Shown one piece after another: positions 59,240 through 64,000 of a stretch of DNA of 64,000 nucleotides (its first letter is position 1; each line of letters opens with the position of its first letter). A model generated the notes under the pieces. It was not told the DNA's origin, searched no databases, and saw nothing but the letters and a program-made list of their open reading frames with translations. Origin of the DNA: Ailurus styani (lineage: Eukaryota > Chordata > Mammalia > Carnivora > Ailuridae); assembly GCA_002007465.1 (NCBI GenBank), contig LNAC01000137.1:2774026-2838025 (forward strand), written 5' to 3'. Position numbers and translations under genes: made by a program.

Positions 59240-60560
59240 GTCCTGTGGCTGTGCCAGGAGAGTAGCCAGCCTAGGATGGAGGCAGCCGGGGCCCAGGAGC
59301 GGCTGACTCACACGTCACAGATGCCCCTGTGCAGTGGCGCCCCCTGGAGGAGAGCATCGCAGTCCTAGAGCAACCCAGGGGGCCATGAGCTTCAGGCCCC
59401 CCCACCGCCCACTCCCCCCCCCCGACTNNNNNNNNNNNNNNNNNNNNNNNNNNNNNNNNNNNNNNNNNNNNNNNNNNNNNNNNNNNNNNNNNNNNNNNNN
59501 NNNNNNNNNNNNNNNNNNNNNNNNNNNNNNNNNNNNNNNNNNNNNNNNNNNNNNNNNNNNNNNNNNNNNNNNNNNNNNNNNNNNNNNNNNNNNNNNNNNN
59601 NNNNNNNNNNNNNNNNNNNNNNNNNNNNNNNNNNNNNNNNNNNNNNNNNNNNNNNNNNNNNNNNNCCCCCCCCGACTTCCCCCCACCTCCAGTAGATTGG
59701 GCTGGTTGAAGGGGTGAGCACTGGGGGCAGAATGTGGGGCAGTAGTGGAGCCAAGGGCATTACCACACTGCTAGTGTAGATGGGCAAGTAGGAGGTGAGC
59801 AGTGGCCCAAAGTGAGGCCCTGTGACTCCCACCAGACAGTCCCCCGGGGTCTGGGGTACCCTGCAGTAAGTGGCAGGGCCAGGCCCTGGACTCAGGGGAG
59901 AGGGGTGGTATCCCCCCAGGAAGTCTCCCCCTCTGCTCTCCTGGGCCCGGGGAGAGAGCAGAGGGGCCCCAGAGGTCTCTCAGAGGGCAGGGGGGGGTAG
60001 GCACCACCTCCTCCCCACTGTGCCCAGAGCCGGCTGGACCTGGGCTGCTCCATGGCACCCCCTCCCAGAGGTCCCCCAGCAAAGACTTGATGCTGGAGCC
60101 CTCGCTAGGGGTGTCTGCATACTGGGCGACTGGGAGGGCCAGCGGTGCTACACACAGGGGCCCGGATCCTTGGCAGAAGCTCCCTGCACACCCCTGCTCT
60201 GCCAGCAGCAGCACAGTGCCTGGGCTGGGATCAGGTTCACAGTGACCACCCAGACGTTGCCCTTGGTCTAGGGCTTCGCAGGATCTTTAGGCACCTTCTA
60301 GAAGCATCAGTTAAAGGAGAGGTTTTGGGGGATGGAGTCCTCCCAGCCCTTCTACTCCTCCCTGAAGAAGGGGATGTGGCCTGAACCAGACCTGATGGAT
60401 GATCCAGGCCTGCTTCAGCCTACAGGGGGCTGCGGGCTGGATCACCAAGGCAATGATGGCCAAGTAGGTGCAGGGGGCCTTGTTATGCCACAGATACCCC
60501 TTCTTCTTCCTCTTGGGGGCTGGGAAGACAACTCCGACCTGGGAAGCCCCAGGCATGGGT
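59240..60560 (-). pseudogene. FOXH1P: FOXH1 processed pseudogene, antisense in intron
   Basis: Reading the minus strand, the frame from about 60510 gives [20 protein letters not shown] followed by [20 protein letters not shown], a decayed forkhead N-terminal half. After a frameshift come PFFREE-stop-KGWEDSI and LSFN-stop-CF-stop-KVPKDPAK, which fit the rest of the FOXH1 winged-helix domain. The downstream part keeps SSIKSLLGDLWEG, HRASLWA, SYLPIYTSSVVMPLAP and, beyond the gap, GLL-stop-DCDALLQGAP and WAPAASILGWLLSW, which are FOXH1 C-terminal landmarks in the right order. Forkhead exons are joined without introns, so this is a retrocopy. Several in-frame stops and at least one frameshift make it nonfunctional. 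A gap of 238 N lies inside. FOXH1 is a SMAD-partner factor of nodal/activin signalling; this copy has no coding potential of that kind. Confidence 0.88.
59428..59665. other. assembly gap (238 N)
   Basis: Flanked on both sides by C-runs and the same 'cccccgact' text, which suggests an unresolved GC-rich repeat or a collapsed duplication. Confidence 1.
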
Positions 60561-60689
60561 TGCTGCAGGTCCCCGTCCCGGGGGGGCCACCAGTGCGGGC
60601 AGGGGCCTGGCCCCGTGGAGGGCGCAGGGTACTGGGGCAGTGTGGTGAGGAAGGCGAGACCCGAGAGTCACCAGTTTTTAAAAAGAACT

Positions 60690-60835
60690 TCACTGGTTAT
60701 GGACCTACAGAGCACTTATGTGCCAACTTCCTCATAGTTTAGACAAAGAAACTGAGGCCAGAGGGTCAAGTGGGTTGCTCATCCCTGAGCCCTGGCTCCC
60801 TGTCCAGTGCTCCTTACCTCTCTTTGACTTACTGC
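60690..60835 (-). repeat. MIR fragment, antisense
   Basis: 'tagacaaagaaactgaggcc' and 'gtcaagtgggttgctcatcc' fit a short inverted MIR at the 5' flank of the FOXH1 retrocopy. Confidence 0.5.
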
Positions 60836-60844
60836 AGCATGTCA

Positions 60845-61052
60845 AGGAAAAGTAGCATTGTGCTTATAAGAGTACAAACTCTCAAGCTATGCTGCAAGTA
60901 TTTGAAGCCAAGTTCTTCTACTTGGTATTTATGTGGCTTTAGGTAGGTTAGTTCATTTCTTGATGCCTCGGTATTTCCATGTGTAAAATGGAGCTATTGG
61001 GAGGATCAAATGAGTTAATATAGGTAAAACAGGGTATAGCACACAATCAGTA

Positions 61053-61055
<3 letters not shown>
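60845..61055 (+). repeat. MIR, sense
   Basis: 'gtatttccatgtgtaaaatg', 'gaggatcaaatgagttaata' and 'gggtatagcacacaatcagt' mark the MIR. Confidence 0.75.
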
Positions 61056-61057
<2 letters not shown>

Positions 61058-61091
<34 letters not shown>

Positions 61092-61100
61092 TATTGTTAT
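61058..61100 (+). repeat. (ATT)n microsatellite
   Basis: About 14 ATT units with late interruptions, grown from the end of the MIR. Confidence 0.95.
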
Positions 61101-61904
61101 TAATTAGTCAGCCAATGAGCAAAGATTCATTCATCATTTATCATCTTATGTTTGTTGGTTCTGTAATTTGGGATCCTTTATGTCTTCTCAAAGCTAATCA
61201 TGTCCACTGAATCTTTCCTTAGGCACAGTTCTCCCACCTGATACACAAGCCCAGTGATTAGAGGCCTCTGAAGTGGTCACTAATAAACTGGTAACTGCTC
61301 TTGATTAGGACATCTGCCCAGTGTGGATCTAGGTAATGGCCACCATGCCTGGATCTTTTCACCTCAGCTTCCTGATGTGACTGTCATGGGGTAACATTCT
61401 AGATTTCAGCAAAATTTAACATACAACTCCCTTTTTCTGCCAGGCCCATCACCCTGTCACAGAAGGAAAACAGATGAGTATTTTGCCTGTCCAGAAATGG
61501 ATACTAGTTACATTTTGGTGTTAAAGGGATGGACCTTGCTGGCATTTGGGTTGGAAAAGAGCCCTGAACTATTCTCTGTAATTTGCTGCTTTATAGCATT
61601 TAAGACAGATTGTCTTAGAATTTTCTTCCTTCTTCTCTTATGGTTGGCTTGTTTCAGTGAAAAACCACAACCCCAAAGCCATAAATTTTCCTTTTATGAA
61701 TTACAGGTAATTCTTTTAAAGATTATTTTAAAGAAAACATAATAACCCCGTAGAATGTTAAGAAGAAAAAAAGAAAAATTACTATAATCTCATTACCCTA
61801 ACATACACTGTTTTCATTTTCTCTACCTCCTCCCCAGACTTTTGATCAAACTCGTGTATATTTAAGAATCTTATACAGACAATTTTATATCTTATATCTT
61901 TTCT
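61101..61904. other. KIAA1549L: intron, unclassified
   Basis: Contains the first copy (61687-61746) of a 60-bp motif repeated near 63048. Otherwise nothing is recognised. Confidence 0.45.
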
Positions 61905-62065
61905 TAAAGATGTCATTTATTTATTTATTTGAGAGAAAGAGTGGGAGAGGGAGAAACCATCTCCCCACTGAACAGGGAGCCCAACGCTGGGCTCGATCCC
62001 AGGATCCCAGGATCATGACCTGAGCCGAAGGCAGACACTTAATGACTGAGCCACCCAAGCACCCC
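61905..62065 (-). mobile_element. CanSINE, antisense
   Basis: Inverted tail 'tatttatttatttgagagaa', then 'ggatcatgacctgagccgaa' and 'gactgagccacccaagcacc'. Confidence 0.9.
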
Positions 62066-62239
62066 TATATTTAAACATTTGCAATTGTTGTTATTGTCTT
62101 TGGGATGATCATTGTTCATGACTTCGTTGAGTAGGTATACCATTGATTGGAAAACTGATCTCCCATTGTTCAAATCTTCCAGGTAATTTTTGGTTTTGTT
62201 TTGGTTCTGGTTATTATATCTGAGTAATTACATGCTTGA

Positions 62240-62700
62240 CTTTTAAAACCTTCTTATTCTGAAATAATTTTAGATTTACCCAAGAGTTGCGGTAACAGTA
62301 CAGAGAGCCCCATCAGCTCTTTACCTAACTACCCCTAGTGTGAACATCTTACATAGCCATAGAATAATTATCAATTATCAAGCCCAGGAAATTAACATTT
62401 GTACTCTGTGATTGATTAATCTGCAGACCTCATTTGAATTTCATTGGTTTTCCCACTAATGTCCCTTGCCTGTTCCAGGATCTGGTTCAGGATCCCACAT
62501 GGCATTTAGTCAAGTCTCCTCCAGTCTGGGACAGTCCTTCTTTGTGACCATTTCTTTGTCTTTCATGACCATTACTTTTTTGAAGAGTACCAACCAGTTA
62601 CCATGGACCGTGTCCCTCAGTCTGGGTTTGTCTGATGTTTTCTAGTGATTGGATTGCAGTTATCCATTTTTGGCATAACCACGAGGCTGATGGGCCCTTT
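62240..62700 (-). repeat. old L1 3'-region fragment, antisense
   Basis: 'ttttagatttacccaagagt', 'cagtacagagagccccatca' and 'ttcattggttttcccactaa' are the inverted 3' region of old L1 elements. Confidence 0.65.
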
Positions 62701-63950
62701 TGAGGGCATCAAGCACTTGGTACTGCTATGTCTGGTTACTGGTGACGTTAACTTTCACCTCTGACTTTGAAGCTCTCTTGGACTGTTGCTGAAGGAGAGA
62801 TTCCAGAACTGGGATTCCTGGCTCAGAGGATGTCATCCTAGTTTTCTTGGTGGCAAGCAAGATGAGGGAACCATGAAGACCTGTGAAATGCTGCCAGCCT
62901 AAAAATATCATTAGGGCCCAGGGTGGGGAGACCTTGGCAAAAGTCAGAAAAAATATGCTGTAAACACAGAACATCTAAGGTAGAGCCTTGTGTTAGTGAA
63001 CCTTGGGCCTCGTCCTGTAGATTGATCTCTGTCTTATCAGTAGACGAATTTTCTGTTTATGAATTACAGAAAACCCTTTTAAAGATTATTTTAAAGAGAC
63101 TATAATAACAACACTATACATGGTTATGTTAATATAGTCCAGTCTGATTACAAACAGCGCAAATGGTCCTCCATATCATCCAGTAGGGGTCAGGCTGATT
63201 TCATTGGTCAGCTCTGTCCGTGGGTGTGACATCCTCATTATTGGTTATTTATTTAGCATAGCCATCTGCTTGTATCTTTGATAGGTCAGAGGGTATATTG
63301 GCCATGTTCCTTTCTATATGACCAGATTGGCTTTGCCCTATCCAGTAGGAACTAACTGACATGAGTGGCCATACAAGGCTTCAGAATTACCTCTCAAGAA
63401 AGATACAGATTGACAAAAATAAGCTCTTAAATGCAGGTTGATAGAGCAGAGAGAACTTGGGAACAGGACACCAGCTCCACCTTCTCCCTCCATTCATCCC
63501 AACTCAGTCTCTTCAGGAACTGGCTCTCTTATCCAGCTGGGCATAAGCTAACTGGCCAGGGGAGGCTGTTGGGTTCCTCAGGGCTGGAGCTAGAAGTGGG
63601 GTACCAGGATCCAGTTTGGCTTCCAAGTCAGAAGCTTCCAGACAGGGGAACCAAAAGGGTTTAGGTGAGATTAGCCTAATACTACAAAGGCCTGGGCAGA
63701 CTTGGGTAGACTAGGGAGAAGGAGCCCCTGATGGAAGGTCCAAGTGGCTTATGTGAGTGTCAGGCTCCATATTATTTGTGGCCCACTGTTGTGGGCTGGT
63801 CTTGGAACAGGACACAGGTGGGTCTAGCTGGCTTAAAAGACCAGAGGTGAAGCCTAGGACAGCTTTTGCAGGAGTTGTGACCTGATGAAAACCTCCCACA
63901 TGCTGGCCGTGCCTGGTTGGATGTGGGCCTGAGACTCTCTCTCTCCCCAG
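62701..63950. other. KIAA1549L: intron preceding last visible exon
   Basis: No exon or RNA gene is seen. It contains the second copy (63048-63110) of the 60-bp motif and ends in the acceptor 'ctctctctctccccag'. Confidence 0.5.
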
Positions 63951-64000
63951 GTGAACAAAGCCCTGAAGCAGAAGTCAGACATCGAGCATTATCGGAACAA
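63951..64000 (+). CDS. KIAA1549L: KIAA1549L exon, truncated by window end: basic cytoplasmic motif
   Basis: The acceptor 'ctctctctctccccag' ends at 63950. The first 50 nt encode VNKALKQKSDIEHYRN, a basic helix-like motif that KIAA1549 also has (INKEIQTALRHKSEIEHHRN). The exon starts in phase 0, as the preceding exon ends, and continues past the window. Confidence 0.97.
   Translation, partial: MNKALKQKSDIEHYRN

Noticed and set aside
59240..60560. FOXH1 as a functional gene
   Set aside because: In-frame stops and frameshifts occur in the forkhead domain and C-terminal part, and there are no introns.
346..64000. Identity as KIAA1549 rather than KIAA1549L
   Set aside because: The transmembrane and following text (AVLAPIAVVTVIIII, KNKNDFKPDTMMNL, YAKQHLGQQGADEE) fits the L paralogue; KIAA1549 has a different helix and FDFAKQHLGQHNKDD-type text.

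Overview
This window is mammalian nuclear DNA from a carnivore. The lineage call rests on about 17 copies of a tRNA-Lys-derived carnivore SINE (CanSINE), recognisable by a head like 'gcctgggtggctcag', a 'ggctcaggtcatgatc' core, a CT-rich stretch and an 'aataaaatctt' + poly(A) tail. Many copies carry the 'ctgcctacttgtgatctctctc' type of tail that I associate with arctoid carnivores, especially mustelids (inference). Old mammalian repeats (MIR, L2, L1M, MaLR LTRs, hAT-Charlie, a Tigger-like element) fill most of the rest. Two assembly gaps are present (12110-12141 and 59428-59665).

One protein-coding gene runs through the whole window on the + strand: KIAA1549L, the paralogue of KIAA1549. I could place 14 coding exons (346-2874, 3788-4396, 6455-6570, 8997-9216, 10045-10178, 17132-17294, 18851-18910, 25118-25269, 30606-30777, 40418-40581, 46479-46669, 52278-52405, 57551-57729, 63951-64000+). 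Joined, they give one continuous frame of 1621 complete codons with matching phases at every junction. The 5' exon (signal peptide), the last exons and both UTRs lie outside the window. The encoded part reads, in order: a long Ser/Thr/Pro-rich mucin-like ectodomain (two large exons); three tandem SEA-like repeats rich in N-glycosylation sequons, the third carrying an RFKR furin-type site; one transmembrane helix; and the first part of a Ser/Lys/Glu-rich cytoplasmic tail. Function is not established by sequence; it is a membrane protein of the KIAA1549 family.

Layout: 1-4400 holds the mucin-like exons; 6.4-30.8 kb holds the three repeat modules, each built from two exons and separated by phase-1 introns; 40.4 kb encodes the transmembrane segment; 46-64 kb encodes the cytoplasmic tail. 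Apart from the exons, the most notable insert is an antisense processed pseudogene of the forkhead factor FOXH1 at about 59.24-60.56 kb, interrupted by in-frame stops, frameshifts and an assembly gap.

Points that merit a second look: the triplicated exon-phase-congruent repeat architecture, a GC-AG intron (9217-10044), a tandem CAGCAG acceptor (52275-52280), three phase-equivalent donor choices at the end of the big exon, a T30 tract just before one 3' splice site, a head-to-head SINE pair beside a 60-nt skippable exon, two SINEs separated by three copies of one target-site sequence, and the FOXH1 retrocopy. I did not see a wholly new biological system, CRISPR array, operon or functional RNA gene.
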